Positions 24,863 through 37,400 of a DNA stretch of 64,000 nucleotides are shown here, piece by piece. A program made the translations under genes and the position numbers. Source of the stretch: Diprion similis (lineage: Eukaryota; Arthropoda; Insecta; Hymenoptera; Diprionidae); NCBI RefSeq assembly GCF_021155765.1, contig NC_060111.1, positions 9,485,981-9,549,980 on the forward strand, read 5' to 3'. Position 1 is the stretch's first letter, and each line of letters begins with the position of its first letter. The notes under the pieces were generated by a model. It was not told the DNA's origin and did no database searches. It saw only the letters and a list, made by a program, of their open reading frames with translations.

Positions 24863-27800
24863 GGTGGATAAGCTGTATAGTTCTGTCATCACTACGATGT
24901 AAGATAGTCAGGTCGGTCAACGGCGGCGTTTTCCCATTTAATATGCTGTGACTTTTAGATAGTTTTCTTACAATTCCACCAGGTGCCACTCCGACGCGCG
25001 ATGTTGACACTTTTGGTTAGGTTAAGGTTAGGTAATAACTCAACACGAGCTCTGATTAACGTACTTCTGCAGCAGAACCACCTGGATGAGGCCTTTAGAA
25101 ATACAATCTAAAAACCACAGAACTTGGAGTCTCGTCAACCCAACTGTCCATCTTACACCACCCTGATCACAACCCTGAATTGACATATAGTTATTGGCAC
25201 TTACCCATACGGGATAAAGCAACCAAGGGTGGAGACATGCAGTTGAATCTCGGGTCGAATTGTTTCGTTCCATCTACGTCTAAAACTAGCCAATAACTAA
25301 GGTTGCATTAAAAACTATACTTTCAGATGGATATGGAGCAAAAAATGACTTGTCCTTCCTGATAGCTAACGAACGTCGAGCAGCAGGAACGTCTCGTCTC
25401 GTTGGACCCAACGCAAAGCCGCGCGGAAGAAATTCCAATATTTTTCAATTTAGCCAAAGAAGCTTGCATAGACTTGAGAAGGTAGACTGCGCACGTAAGG
25501 GGCATTGAAACCAAAATCTAGATTCTTGTAACTCGGAGCCTACATATTGCATGCGATATCGTCTGCGAAAGCATAGGATATCTTATGAGACATTTGGAAT
25601 CTCTGTTTCAAGAATCGAAGCTCCGGTTAGAAATAGAGAGTCTTTGTCTATCCACATCATTGTAGGAAGGGGCTGGACGGAAATACGTTTTTTTATATGG
25701 TTAATACAGACTACCCCTCAGTCATCAAGCCCCCCCCCCCCACCCCCCGGATTGCGAGAGAGCACGGACGGCGACCAGACTGGCGCTGTCCTTCACGGCA
25801 AACTTCAAGTGAACCGTAATAGCATGCAGTCTATCTCTATGAGTCTATTGGAGCTTGGGAGAGCCTACGCTGGCCTTTTTTCATGTTCTTCATCGAGTAG
25901 CGCCCTCTGATACGAAATCAGTTTTTGTAACTAAATTTCGAGGTCCTTGAAAGGTAAGCGCATGTCTGTAATCGACCAATATTCTGCCGTAATTAGCGTT
26001 ACGAAAGCAGTGAATGATACAGAACACATTTATAAATGTTGGTTTCGTAATAGATCAATAGTCCAAACCAAAGAAATTATAAACATCCGTGATGCTAAAT
26101 ATGGAAGGATATTGCTTGGTTACCGACATACGTTTGTCGACAAAGTACTTCGAAAATTAGTTCCAAAAACCTATTTCATGACAGAGAGCGGTACTACGTC
26201 AGGAAGACGAAGGACGCCAGTACGGTCTTATAAACAGGTCTGAGAACTTCGACCCTAAATCCGTGCCGCATCTGAGTACACTACCAAGTGAGGTCTCTAG
26301 TTACTAGTCATAGCGCATGCGTGAGTTTATTGTGCGTCATAGTAATAACCATGTTTATGCCTATTTTTATCGCACATCAGCCTCTTAAATCTCAGCACCA
26401 TCGAACCAATTGGCTTCAGTTATGTCACGCGGAGTTCTGTAGTAAAGGGATAGGAGAGCCAAGATCATGAACGCGAAGGTGGGCTCCCTCAGGGTACCGT
26501 TCCACGTCAACGACAAATCAACGAATCATGGAATAACCGAACAAAATTTAGTTACTTTACGAATTCCCATGCCTTATGTCCCATACGGCCCCCTGTTACT
26601 GCCTATTCAGTCGATACAATAAAAGTATCACTAGAGATCACGGTGACCGCCAGATGGCGTCAGCTATGCAGGGTCTGAAATCTTTGAAATGCATGGCAAG
26701 ATTATGTCAAAGGTGCTAATTTTTTGTTTCTGTATAATGACTATAATCTTCTCACACTTCTGCGTACAAAACAGAATCTTTAAAATTTTTTGTATTGTTA
26801 ATAGCAATAAGCAATAAGTACTGGCAAAAGTAGTAGAATGGCACTGTTTTGAGATATAAGTTCAATTACATTCTCAAGAAAAAACTAAATGCTAATTATT
26901 CGAGTGATGTGAGACAGAAGTACAACAATAACGCTGAAAAGATAGATAATTGCAATTTAATAAATAATATAAAAGTTATATTATTCATTTTCACTAAATT
27001 TCAATATATTGCGTTTTACATAATCGTTAAATATAGAATAAAAAAAAAAAAGGTACTGAAACTGTGTGAGCTAGACATTTGAGAATATTGATTGAATATT
27101 TAATATTATTAACATCAACTGTTGTATTGAGAATCCTTTTTGAAAAATGGAATCAGTGAAATTAATAAAATAATGCAAAAGTTGTGGAGTAATAATTTGT
27201 TCATAGAAAAATTGAGCGCACAGATGTTCAAAAGTATTGAAATTTTCAACGACAATATATGTATACATTTTATTAGCTCTATATATTTAAATGAACAAAG
27301 TGTTAAAAAAAATTTTCCTCAGGTAAACGAATTATTAAAGTCTTGTCTTCTCACACAATGATAAATAATTCAACAGACAAATAGATAAATAAATATTTCT
27401 CATTTACTGAATTTCAAGGTTTTAATAGGTTCCCAGCGTTCCTTACTAATGTAAGTTTTCTTTCTTATGCTTAGTCATATCAATTTTTGCAAATCGAAGC
27501 ATTAGATTTTGCAAATACTTTCATGAAATCGTTAAAAAGAAAACGCGAGGTGTTTGTATACTCACTAAAATTAATGAATATCTAAGTTTTTGCCATATAT
27601 TTTTTGACTACTGTCAACGTAACGTATATTTTCATCTCAGAGAAACAAGGGGCTGGTCCCACGTGGTAAATTCCGAATAGAATAACACAACGAGATGAAT
27701 ATAAATTGGCGCCATTCTGCTTCATTCATCAAATGATTCACGTAGTTTCACATAAAAATGCTCCATTTTGTAGCGAACTTATATATTAAAAAAAAAAATT

Positions 27801-28349
27801 ACTGTTAGATGCTAGAAACCTCGCGATTCGTCATAAAGAAATTATACTCAACAGAGTCTTGATGAAGTGTGACGAATAGTCGTTCAGTAAAACATTTAAC
27901 AGAACGCTATCAACGTAATTGGGAATCTAGTAATTTTTGTTTACTTTGCTCCATAGTTTCATGACCATACGATTTGTCATTGTCAGGGGACAGCACTCTC
28001 AGGCTCCTCTCTGGGTTGGGATTGCATAGCCAGCACTGGCTAGAAACTACTGAATTTTCAGTACCCGGAGCACAACTGATGCTAGTGCTCGAGGTTCGAC
28101 TGTATGTGTTCAGAAATATTGTTTGGCAAACAAGAAAAATTTTTTTCAAGAGCAGATTGCCAAGAGATACAGAGGAATCACATCGTTTTGTTGACGCTTA
28201 ATAATTATCTTAGTGATTTTGAAGGGGTGGGATTATCTTTAAATAGTACAAACGAGATTGATATCTTATCAATAACTTAGATCGATTTAAATTAAAATTA
28301 TAATTATGAATATGAAGATGCAAATGATGCTGATCATTACATTTAATAC

Positions 28350-28507
28350 CTGCTTGTCTCTCTCTGCGGTCGTTTTACCCGAGTCAAAATCAACTGTGGT
28401 TTTTGATGTGAGGTCTGGTTTCTCACGAATTTTTTCCATTATAAAATCCATCACAGCCATTATAGCGTCAACGCTGCCTGTTATCAGGCAAACTCTTTCC
28501 GTTGTTC
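28350..28507 (-). CDS. ps: Nova/Pasilla exon 3: second half of KH1 and linker
   Basis: This exon has no ORF of its own on the minus strand above about 60 aa and was found by looking for the missing KH1 half. The acceptor is TTTCCCAG at 28508-28509 and the donor is AAGCAG|GTATTA. It completes Gly89 and encodes TTERVCLITGSVDAIMAVMD, FIMEKIREKPDL and a linker ending TTAERDKQ (residues 89-141). It ends in phase 0. TTERVCLI...EKIRE is the conserved third strand and C-terminal helix of Nova KH1. The linker RDKQ directly precedes the VKILVPNS of exon 4, as in Pasilla (RDKQVKILVPNS). Plus-strand ORFs over the same bases are shadows. Confidence 0.93.
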
Positions 28508-29473
28508 CTGGGAAACGAAATAATAATCGTTAGAAGATGAAATAGCATGATTATCAGAAAGCGATATTTTTAAATGCGAATGATCTTAAGGTAGGAGAGG
28601 TAGGTAGAACTACTTGTGAAAGATTTTTTTGAAATTTAAAAAGAGTTTCATTCGCAATAGGATCTACATCTCTGGAAAATTTTAGAATAATCTTCACACA
28701 ATCTGGAAATAAATTATGTTAAAACTCGGCTGCTTTACATGCATCGCATATGCCATGTCGCTGTTAATGGCATATTCTCACTAAATAACTTTGATCTCTG
28801 GATAAATTTTGATGAACAATGAATATGCAATAAACCAAAAATATTTTGAATTTTTCTGATCAGGTTTCAGAATGATTCATACGTTTCTGAGATATTGATG
28901 TTCAAAGTTCAAAATTCATGATAAGCTTCCACAAGTATAAGACTTGGAGAGAATGGAACGGCAACGTAGTAGACTCGACACATGTCGAACTGACTCGTTT
29001 TCCTTGTTTATACGGACTAACTGGTGACACGCACAGTGAATATGTGTTTGTGTGTATACGTGTACTACGGAAATCGTAACCAAAAATTTTTCTAATAAAT
29101 TATTTTTGTTAGATATTTCAGCGCAGAAGTTCCAATCGTCTTGCGTAAAATTATTTATAATTCTATAATTAACTCTACACAACGTATAAATCCTTTGCTT
29201 CTTTTTTGTTTTGATGTTTTCTCATTTCGCTGAATTTCAGTTGCTCCTCAACCATTTTTCTCCTTTTAAATATCCCTTTGTATCGCACTAAATGTTCCAT
29301 ATTCGCATTCGACATAATAACTTGCTCACAATTAACTTTCGCACTGTTTGTCATGGAATATTGTATTTAAATGAATAGATATATGCACACTCTCCTGTGC
29401 GCTCTTGGAACAGCTGACGTACCGATGTCGCTACGATCGGTTATTCGTCTCAAATATCATAGCGTACACCTAT

Positions 29474-29511
29474 CTGTATATATATATATATAAAAAAAAA
29501 AAAAAAAAAAT
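29474..29511. repeat. (TA)n followed by poly-A
   Basis: About eight TA units run into 18 A. Simple-sequence DNA in the Nova intron between exons 2 and 3. Confidence 0.85.
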
Positions 29512-30763
29512 ACTCATTTAATTATTTCATTTTATTCGTATCATGGTTCAATTAATTATTGGTCATGAAAATCAGTACTGAAAACAAAATGGGAACATTA
29601 GGGTGACGTGATACTCTTCATTCGGTAACAAAAACTGTTTGTAATATGAATGTATAAATCCGTAAGGTGTACGAATGAAAATGAATAAAAAATACTTCAA
29701 TAATTGGTAGCAGCCTTTAAATATTTTTTATAAATACCCATTATTCAGGAAAATTTTTTTTTAAGTATTTTGTAACGCTAGCTCTGATGGAAGACAAAAA
29801 CAAAATTCAATTTCTATGTAGAAAATAAAAAAATTGCGAAAATTAATTTATCCTCAGTAACGACCTTCAAATAAGCTGTTAATAGCCTGGTCTTTCAGGA
29901 AAATTTCATTTTGACTATTAGGCATCGGTGTGTCAGGTAGGAGATGAAAAAAAAAATTTGTTTCAGATAAACTATCCTTAACACGTGAATTGACTCATTT
30001 CTAGAATGTATCAACATTTTTTTCTCTCTAAATATTTTTTTATGCTCTGCGCTTCATGGAAGTTTATTTCTCTGAATTTGGCACAGAGTTTTTAGACGAG
30101 AAGCGAAAAAAAAAAAAAACAATTTTAATATGCCGCAATATATGATGCGATATTAAAACAACTCATTTTACCGCATCTAAAATAAAAGAAATTCTCTTAA
30201 CTTTTGCTCACTTCGGAACTTGGATACTACTTCAAGAATGGATTTAGATTTGTTTTTACCCCTCGAAGAAAGTACGACTAGTTTAGGCTTAGAAGGGTAA
30301 TATGTAAATTACTTAAAAATAAAATTATCAAAGAATTTATGTTATAGTTTGCTGATTGGAAAATTGAAGAAAATTCTTTATTAATTTAAATGTTCGCCGT
30401 TCTTGAATTTTCAATTTTTGCAAATAACGGATAGCCGAATCTATTACATAAAGTATATTCATTTCTAATTTATACAGATGAACTTTTGTCGTGCATCTGC
30501 TGATTTCTTCAAAATTTTGTAAGCTTATAATAATTCATTTGGATTCCACACAAAAAAACTCGACACTTGTACTTTTCTGTCACCAAAGTTTCAAAATTCT
30601 CTGATAATGACAGAGTTTTTTATGTACATATATTACCTATTTCAACTTCAAAAGTTCAGTATCATACAGTTATTTATCACGCATAACGAATATTAAACAT
30701 TTTAATGTTTTTAAATTACATTTCTTTAGTATACGTTAAGTAACAAATAAGCAGATTGGACAA

Positions 30764-30985
30764 GGTGGTTAGTAACGCTACGATAACAAAACATAGAAAG
30801 AGAAATGTATTATTTGGCGACTTTAGAACGCCTTTGAACAAGTTTTGAGTCTGCTAAATATAAGTATACGAATATTTTCCTTTATTATGGATTAACGAAT
30901 TTGAGACAATTCTGATATTGCGAAATAGTTAATACTCATAAAAATGCAATGCCACATTAACATTGTGAACTTTAACATCAATAAT
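30764..30985 (-). mobile_element. Dispersed 210-bp MITE family, copy C (diverged)
   Basis: Bounded by GGTTAGTAACGCTACGATAA and ACATTGTGAACTTTAACATC, with AAAAATGCAATGCCA near the right end. More diverged than the other copies. Within the intron between KH1 exons 2 and 3 of Nova. Confidence 0.55.
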
Positions 30986-32677
30986 TCGGGTTGTTATTTT
31001 TTAATTTCTCAATAAGATAGATAAGTAAATACTACTGAGACGTTTGAACGTTAAAAAAAAGGCTTAATTGGAGTTTTTTCTTAGAGAAATTTGATTTGAT
31101 TTTCCAGTTATTGACAATTACTATCGCTGTGTGAAATTTTTCACTTTTAGTAGACTTTAACTAGAAAAATACAATTTTTAACAACATTTTTCAGATTCCA
31201 GGATTTCTCTGAATATGACAGCACTCAGATTAAACTAGCAATTCCGGCCTGTATTCGATCAGAATTACATTGCTTGCATTTCTTTACAGAATAGTTATAT
31301 CGAGGTTGACAAACAGAGGCTGTGCAAAAGAAGAAACTGATTTAACCAGAAAATTTTTGACACACTCTTGGGCCAAAACAGCATAATCCATGTTTTCAAT
31401 TTTTACTGAATGAGCGTTCATTGGCAAGAAAAAGAATGTTGAGAACTTATTCCCGATATCTTTTACAAAATGTTTTATTTTTATAAGAATATTCTCAAAA
31501 CATGCCGGTCTTTACAACTATTTTTCCATTTTCCATCAGTATTTGAAGTTTCGATCGATGAAGCATAATCGATAATTCAACTTTTAATTTATTCTGTGTT
31601 CTGAGAATAAATGAATCTACATTAGCATAATATTTAGTAAATATTTAATATTCAATAAAGGAATACGATATAGTGGATTCATGACCGCAACGATATGACA
31701 AGGTAATGAAAATTCTAGTCTGACCTTCATAGGTACAAAAACTTAATTCTCTCATACAGATAATCTTGCCCAATGCGGACTTTGGTATTTTTCACGCCCA
31801 ACATTGGTAAACTCGCCGTACAGATGTCTCAATATCATAAAGTACAAGCATTTATATTTAACACAACAACAGAGTGGCAGCAATGAAACATTGATTGTTG
31901 ACTGAAGATAAGTATACAGTTCTGTAAAAATGTTGAAACTTCTTCAAAGTAAAATAATTCTCATATCTATGTTTCAACGCAGACGGTAACTGTCCATGGA
32001 ATTCGACAAACTTTTATAAACGATGTAATGCGTGCATATACGCACATTTCGATATTGAATTGGAATTAAATAAAATGTTCAATTAATATTTAACAGTCGT
32101 TACGTTTTCAACATATTGGATACATTATTACCGGTTACCAGATTAAAACGAAAAATCGATTTCTAGATGTATCAACTACTACGTAGTGTTACATCAACTT
32201 TACGATGCTTGAATCAGTAAAAATAGGAGAAGGGCCGTTCTTACATAAGGGCATGCAAAATAATTGCCAGATCGAACAATATTTCTACGTTTATATTTGA
32301 GTTGCCTAACTGGAAAATATCGAATTACGCTTTATATTGGGCTAATTCATGGATCGGAGTAAGCCAAACATTGTATAATGCCAAGAATATTAGTATAATA
32401 CAATATTAAATAATTATGGTGAAATACGCGATCACTTGATTCGTTCAGCTGCAGGTAAATAGAATCTGTGCTACTACGCAAATATCTAAACGCATCAAAG
32501 CTGGCTCATGAATACATGTATTTGTGTCGAATTGTGCTTAATATGGGATAGGCGTAAAAGTGAAAGTAATAGACACAGATGATGAGCAGAGTAAAGGTCA
32601 GTAGAAATTGGAAGGTAGTTAAACGAGTTTAGACAATTCGTCGAGAACTTTGAATCAATCATTACAGAATGTTGTAC

Positions 32678-32824
32678 CTGGGTAAAAATCGTGGGACTTG
32701 GACATCTTCACCCGTGCTCCTGTGTCCTTTTGTAATTGGGCAATGGTTTCCCCCCCTTTGCCAATAATTGCTCCAGCTGCCACGCCGGGTACCAATACTT
32801 TGAGGTGATACGTGCCATCTCCAC
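32678..32824 (-). CDS. ps: Nova/Pasilla exon 2: first half of KH1
   Basis: The exon is bounded by a TTTTTTAG acceptor and a CCCAG|GTACAA donor. It completes codon 40 with two bases and ends with one base of codon 89. It encodes the start of the first KH domain, including [16 protein letters not shown] with a canonical GKGG loop at residues 61-64, then the helix [19 protein letters not shown] and HDFYPG. This is almost identical to Drosophila Pasilla and close to human NOVA1 (KSKDFYPGTTERV). The KH1 domain is interrupted by an intron exactly after FYPG. The phase of both junctions agrees with exons 1 and 3. Confidence 0.95.
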
Positions 32825-33254
32825 CTAAAAAATATTTCAAATTTATATTTTAATAATCTTCGTCGATATTCACACTATAATATCACATAATATACATTGA
32901 CAACATGAATTTCGTCGAGTAATATTTTCATTATAAAATGTTTTGACTACACGAATTTCTACTTAGCAGATTTTAATCTAGTCCATATATATTAAACACA
33001 CACACATACGTGTAATAATAAGTTTACTCTATTGGCACAAGATTTTCTCAGATGATCAATTTTTTAATCTTATCATACGATAGCATATAAGACAATCCTA
33101 AAAGTCAATATCCAACTCATATATATATATATATTGTAATAGTTACATGAAAATAGAATTTCGAAAATTAATCGAGTACAAGTAACTGAGATATATCAAA
33201 ATTTTTTGGGGACAATTTAATGATTCAAGGTAAGATCCGTGAAATTTTTTTACA

Positions 33255-33476
33255 AGGCTAAAGTTAATAACGTTAATGTAACAGAACTTCGGCAAGAAAA
33301 AAATCATCATTGTGTAATTTTAGGATAACTTTAGAGGAATTGGCTTTTCAAAATATGAGTATGTTTTGTTTGTCCTGGCTGACTAAATTTCAGGTTTCTT
33401 CCGAACCTAAGAATGCGAAGTAATGAGTTTTCCGAAACATGCATCGTTATAGTGACATTAGGAATTTCAACCTCGT
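33255..33476 (-). mobile_element. Dispersed 210-bp MITE family, copy D
   Basis: Begins AAAGTTAATAACGTTAATG and ends GACATTAGGAATTTCAACCTC. The interior has CAAAATATGAGTATGTTTTG and CGAAACATGCATCGTTATAG, matching copies A, B and E. It lies in Nova intron 1. Confidence 0.7.
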
Positions 33477-34929
33477 ATTTTTCTTTAACTGAATATTTTT
33501 AGTTCATAAGACATCAAATTGACCTCCATACGTAATTACATCAAGAATATATAGCTTGAAATTAGCAACATTAACACAACGAAGCATGTAAGAAAAAAAA
33601 ATAAAAATTTTGTGATGACAAGTTCCAAATATTTTCTGAGGAATCTGATATGTGAAATATAAATTTTATACGTCATGTATGTACATTACGATGAACCGGA
33701 TTTCAATAAATTCTAATCTCACAAAATAACTGGTTTGGCCAAAAATGCATTTTTACGATAACTTTAACAACTCAAAGATCTTGGATACATTTAGTGTGCA
33801 CGCTTGTAACAAGAAAAGTGTTGAAACTAAATCATAATGAAATATCAGTTAAGAAGGTGTAGAAAAGCAACTGAATATAACCAGAATAATATTTCTTTGA
33901 AATCGTACGAGATAAGCAATTTTTTTGACAACATGTTTGTATTTCATAATAAAGCATTTTCCTACTCGTTACGTACAATAACATTTGCATTAAATATTTT
34001 TTTCAGTAACCAAACAACGAAATGATGCTTTTTCTCTGTTATTAAATTGATGACCCAATCTAGGATTTTGCAGATATGTGGATTTACTGTTCAACGTTAA
34101 TACGCTAAAATATGACTTCTTTTGCACGATTTGGTGCACGAGTAAACAAGTATTTTTAAATTCATTTCAAATTTTGTTTCAACATTTCTTTGCTGGAATG
34201 TAAAATGATAAATGGTCCAGGAAACCACGACATTAAAGGTTTTCTCAGGCACAAAATAAGGATTTTTGGATAAGCTTTTTGACGATCCACAACTATAGGA
34301 AAAAATTTTTAAATATGATTTTTCCAAATATTTATAGTATAGCTGGCAACTTCACAATAAGATCTCCATTATTTGTTTATTCATCATTACAAATATTACT
34401 ACCACACTGCGACGCTGAAGCGAAAAACGTATAAAATGGTTAATTTTTTTGAAGTAAAGAAAAAAAAATAACAAACAATACAGTTTTTCAATACATTTTT
34501 TGTGATTTTTTGAAGGCATCTCCTGGAGCTGTTACGTGACTTTCATATCACCTTACCGAAAGCAAACTATTTATAAAAGACTCAAAATTCAAAAAAATGT
34601 AAATGAGTATCAATATTTCATATATTGCTGATATTTGAGTTACTAATTAAAGTAAAAATAAAATTTTATGATATTTCACGACATTTAAGAATTTTCTGTT
34701 TTTTTCAAGTCATCAGAGACCCTGTTAGTTTATTATTCTACACGATTGATACAAAATGCTGGCGCCGCTACTTCAAATATTTTAATAAAGTTCAATAGGA
34801 TTAGACCTGGCGATACTCCGTTAGAAAAATAAATGAATATCATCTGTAAACTAAGCCAGCCCACATTCGGAGAGATATGAAAGGAAAAAAAACTTGCACC
34901 ATTAAAATGAATGACTGTTGAATACTGAT

Positions 34930-35150
34930 AAGGATAAAGTTAGTAACTTTACTGTAACGACGCATGTTTAGGAAAAATCGTTACTTTGCATTTTGAGGAA
35001 TGTCTGAAATTTAGTCAACTGTCACAAACAAAACATACTTATAATTCGAAGAGTCAACTCATTGAAAGTCATTTTCAAATTACGCAACAATCAGTTCTTT
35101 CCTGATGTTTCATTACATCAGCATTAAAAACTTCAGCCTTGTGAATACTG
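34930..35150 (+). mobile_element. Dispersed 210-bp MITE family, copy E
   Basis: Begins AAGGATAAAGTTAGTAACTT and ends CATTAAAAACTTCAGCCTTG. Internal GACGCATGTTTAGGAAAAAT and AAACAAAACATACTTATAA match copy B in order and spacing. In Nova intron 1, opposite in orientation to copy D. Confidence 0.72.
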
Positions 35151-36849
35151 ACAGGCCATACGTATGCAGTTTATCTGCAAACTTTAATATGTATAAATTT
35201 ATACTTTCAAGGGTTTGAAGGGATTTCTTTAATTGTTAGACAAGCTGGAATCTATTGGCATGATTCTAGACAGAAGCTGAATAATGAGGTGAGATTGAAG
35301 AATGTGCCTATTGCGTGAGTACTCCGTGTAGCCACTGCATCACATATTGAGTAACAAGGAAGATTTCGATCATGATAAAGAACCTGGTTGAAACTGGTTT
35401 TATTACGATTGTTGTTATTCAACATTCATTCAGCTCTCTATGGCTGGATAAGTAGCAATACATGTGTATTATCGAAAAAATTTCGGTATCATTTGTCAGC
35501 TAAAACGATATGAATGAGGAAAGTGTTGTTGCCGAACGATGATTTGAGTCATTGGAAATTACACATACAAATGCAAGAATAATTAATGTTACATAATATT
35601 TTTCCGATCATCCGTGTATATTATTACTTCCATAAAGTCATACTGCAAAACAAACGAACACTCTTATAGCTTCAACGAGTTATTGATACACGTTGTGTGA
35701 CCAGTGAAAAATGTATGAGCAATAAAAATATAGTAAAAAATTGAAAGAAACGCGTTAATGTGAATTATTATAATGAAAAAGGTTTGATTTTTCGCGGTCG
35801 CCTCCTCGCGTGCACGAATAATAACCTTCAAAAACCGGTTGGCAAACGGATTGAAGAGTCGTTCGACGACGCCGCGGTGGAAATAATTGCGAAATGGTAA
35901 ATAACTGGGGGGAGTTTCACAAGATCGAAATGTCGGAAATACGCGCGGAAGAAAGGTGTGAATGATAAGCGAGGAAAAATATTTCGATAAAAGTTTAAAG
36001 GCCTTCGGTGTGGCAGAGCCCGGTGAAAAATGCAAACAGCTGTTTGACAGATGGGAGGTTCGTATCGGGCGCCTGTACACTCTGACCTTGACCCATGACC
36101 TCGATGTGGCGACCTGAGAACTCACCAATATGCCACATCTTCAAGTCGATTGAAACCGTGGCACGAACAGAGGATATCCGGACGGAAAAACTTTAGGGAA
36201 ATGAGGAAGGATCAAGGGGCGCGGAATTATCGCGGGCTGTAAAAATTTGCCAAGTCACCGAGTACGCACGTCACCCGCGGCCGGACTACGATTCTCCATT
36301 AACGTCAAGCGTCGTCGCCCACGCAAACGGACCGAACGTCAAATTCAAAATACGGATACCCGACTAGCGTAGAACGTCAAACGTCGCCGCATCGCACGGA
36401 ATCGCGCGCGCTGCGACGAACACACGGCTGACTGACTGCCGGAGAACGACGACAGATGCGTTGGGCAACGACGGACGTGGTAGTAGAGACACTACCGAGA
36501 GAATGGTGCACTCTGGCGAATCTGGCCCCGTTTGTTCGTTCGTCGCTTGACTCCCGACTCTCCAAGTTCTATTTGACATTTGTCCTTCCGAGGTGACGAA
36601 GCCCGAGTAAAGGGAATAGAAGGAATTACGAAAGGATGATGTACGCCGTGTCGTGGACGACAAGTGGGAGCGAGAAACAGGGCTACGCGGAATTTGGCTT
36701 GTCAAACATTCCGTGGCACTAGCCGCGTCAAACGCAATCAGCTCAAATGATCCCTCGTCACGATACATCCGACATCGTATGTACAAGCGTAAATCGAATC
36801 GCTTCGTCTACGACGTGATATGATTAATACTGCATAATTATGAAAATAC

Positions 36850-36967
36850 CTGAGCCGTAGTGTGACCTTTTCGTTGCGCCGTTTTCCACGTCGCAGTCTA
36901 GCGGTCGTTTTCTTGAATCCGCGATTTCTGGGGAGGGACACGTCTCCATACCCGAGTCAGCGGCCAT
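36850..36967 (-). CDS. ps: Nova/Pasilla KH-domain splicing factor, coding exon 1 (start)
   Basis: First coding exon of a neuronal-type RNA-binding splicing regulator (vertebrate NOVA1/2, Drosophila pasilla), which binds YCAY clusters in pre-mRNA in the nucleus. The ATG at 36967 has a good context (AAGATGG). The exon encodes residues 1-39 plus one base of codon 40 and ends at a CAG|GTATTT donor. The N-terminus carries a basic stretch, DSRKRPLD followed by TKRS, matching the nuclear-localisation region of human NOVA1 (DSRKRPLE...TKR). The five exons at 36967-36850, 32824-32678, 28507-28350, 14006-13655 and 10931-10162 join in phase to 1,545 nt, i.e. 514 aa, close to the length of NOVA1. The frame stays open upstream to about 37159 without an ATG, through a (TCG)n serine run, so a non-ATG or upstream-exon extension is possible. 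Alternative first exons cannot be excluded. Confidence 0.9.
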
Positions 36968-37003
36968 CTTTACTTCGTTGTTTCGCGCACACGAACCAAA
37001 CAG

Positions 37004-37075
37004 CGACGACGACGACGACGACGACGACGACCGACCGACGACGACGGCGACGGCGACGGCGACGACCAACCGAAC
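37004..37075. repeat. (GAC)n/(GGCGAC)n trinucleotide tract
   Basis: Eight or nine perfect GAC units are followed by CGACCGACC and alternating GACGGC units. The tract lies 37-108 bp upstream of the Nova start codon on the transcribed strand. Read on the minus strand it is in frame with the Nova ORF and would encode a Ser run preceded by Val/Ala repeats. The plus-strand poly-Thr or poly-Asp ORFs here are by-products of the repeat. Confidence 0.85.
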
Positions 37076-37400
37076 GACCGACGGACGGACAACGACAGAC
37101 TCACCGAGAAACTCCACACACTTGAACGCCGCCACAACCTGTACACGTCTCACTGGCAACTGATCGCAGCTCCCTCGGAACTCCCTCGCTAAACCAGCTG
37201 GTCGCCTCTACGACCGCGACTCCCTCCCTCCTTCTCCCCGCGCTTTGCCGCTTGTGTACTTCTAGTTCGCTTTGGCTCCTACTATCTTTGACGGACGTCC
37301 CCTCCGACGCAATTCTAACACAACTGTCTCTGTCCAGATCCCTCGCTCTTTGTCGCATATATGCCGATGGATTATAGCCTAGCTTCATTGGCGCATCTGC

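Larger units (their letters stand above)
14007..28349 (-). other. 14-kb Nova intron between KH1 and KH2
   Basis: No host gene recognised on either strand. It contains the MITEs and repeats listed between 14 and 25 kb. 23,760-26,500 is somewhat richer in G+C and has several 60-119-codon ORFs without motifs, and a run of 12 C at 25730-25741, suggesting old transposon remains. Confidence 0.6.
28508..36849 (-). other. Nova introns 1 and 2
   Basis: Apart from exon 2 (32678-32824) and the MITE copies, nothing recognisable. Mostly AT-rich sequence with short poly-A/T runs; 35,750-36,850 rises in G+C toward the promoter. Confidence 0.6.
36250..37400 (-). promoter_or_regulatory. Putative promoter and 5' UTR of the Nova/Pasilla gene
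   Basis: The stretch is markedly richer in G+C and CpG than its AT-rich surroundings. It contains the first coding exon and the only plausible start codon. Bases 37004-37075 are a degenerate (GAC/GGC)n trinucleotide tract that would lie in the 5' UTR as (GTC/TCG)n. No TATA box is evident, and the transcription start cannot be placed from sequence. The part below 36850 is intron 1. Confidence 0.4.

Noticed and set aside
36862..37163. Plus-strand ORFs with poly-Thr and poly-Asp across the Nova first exon
   Set aside because: They are produced by the (GAC)n tract read in other frames; the minus-strand frame matches Nova.
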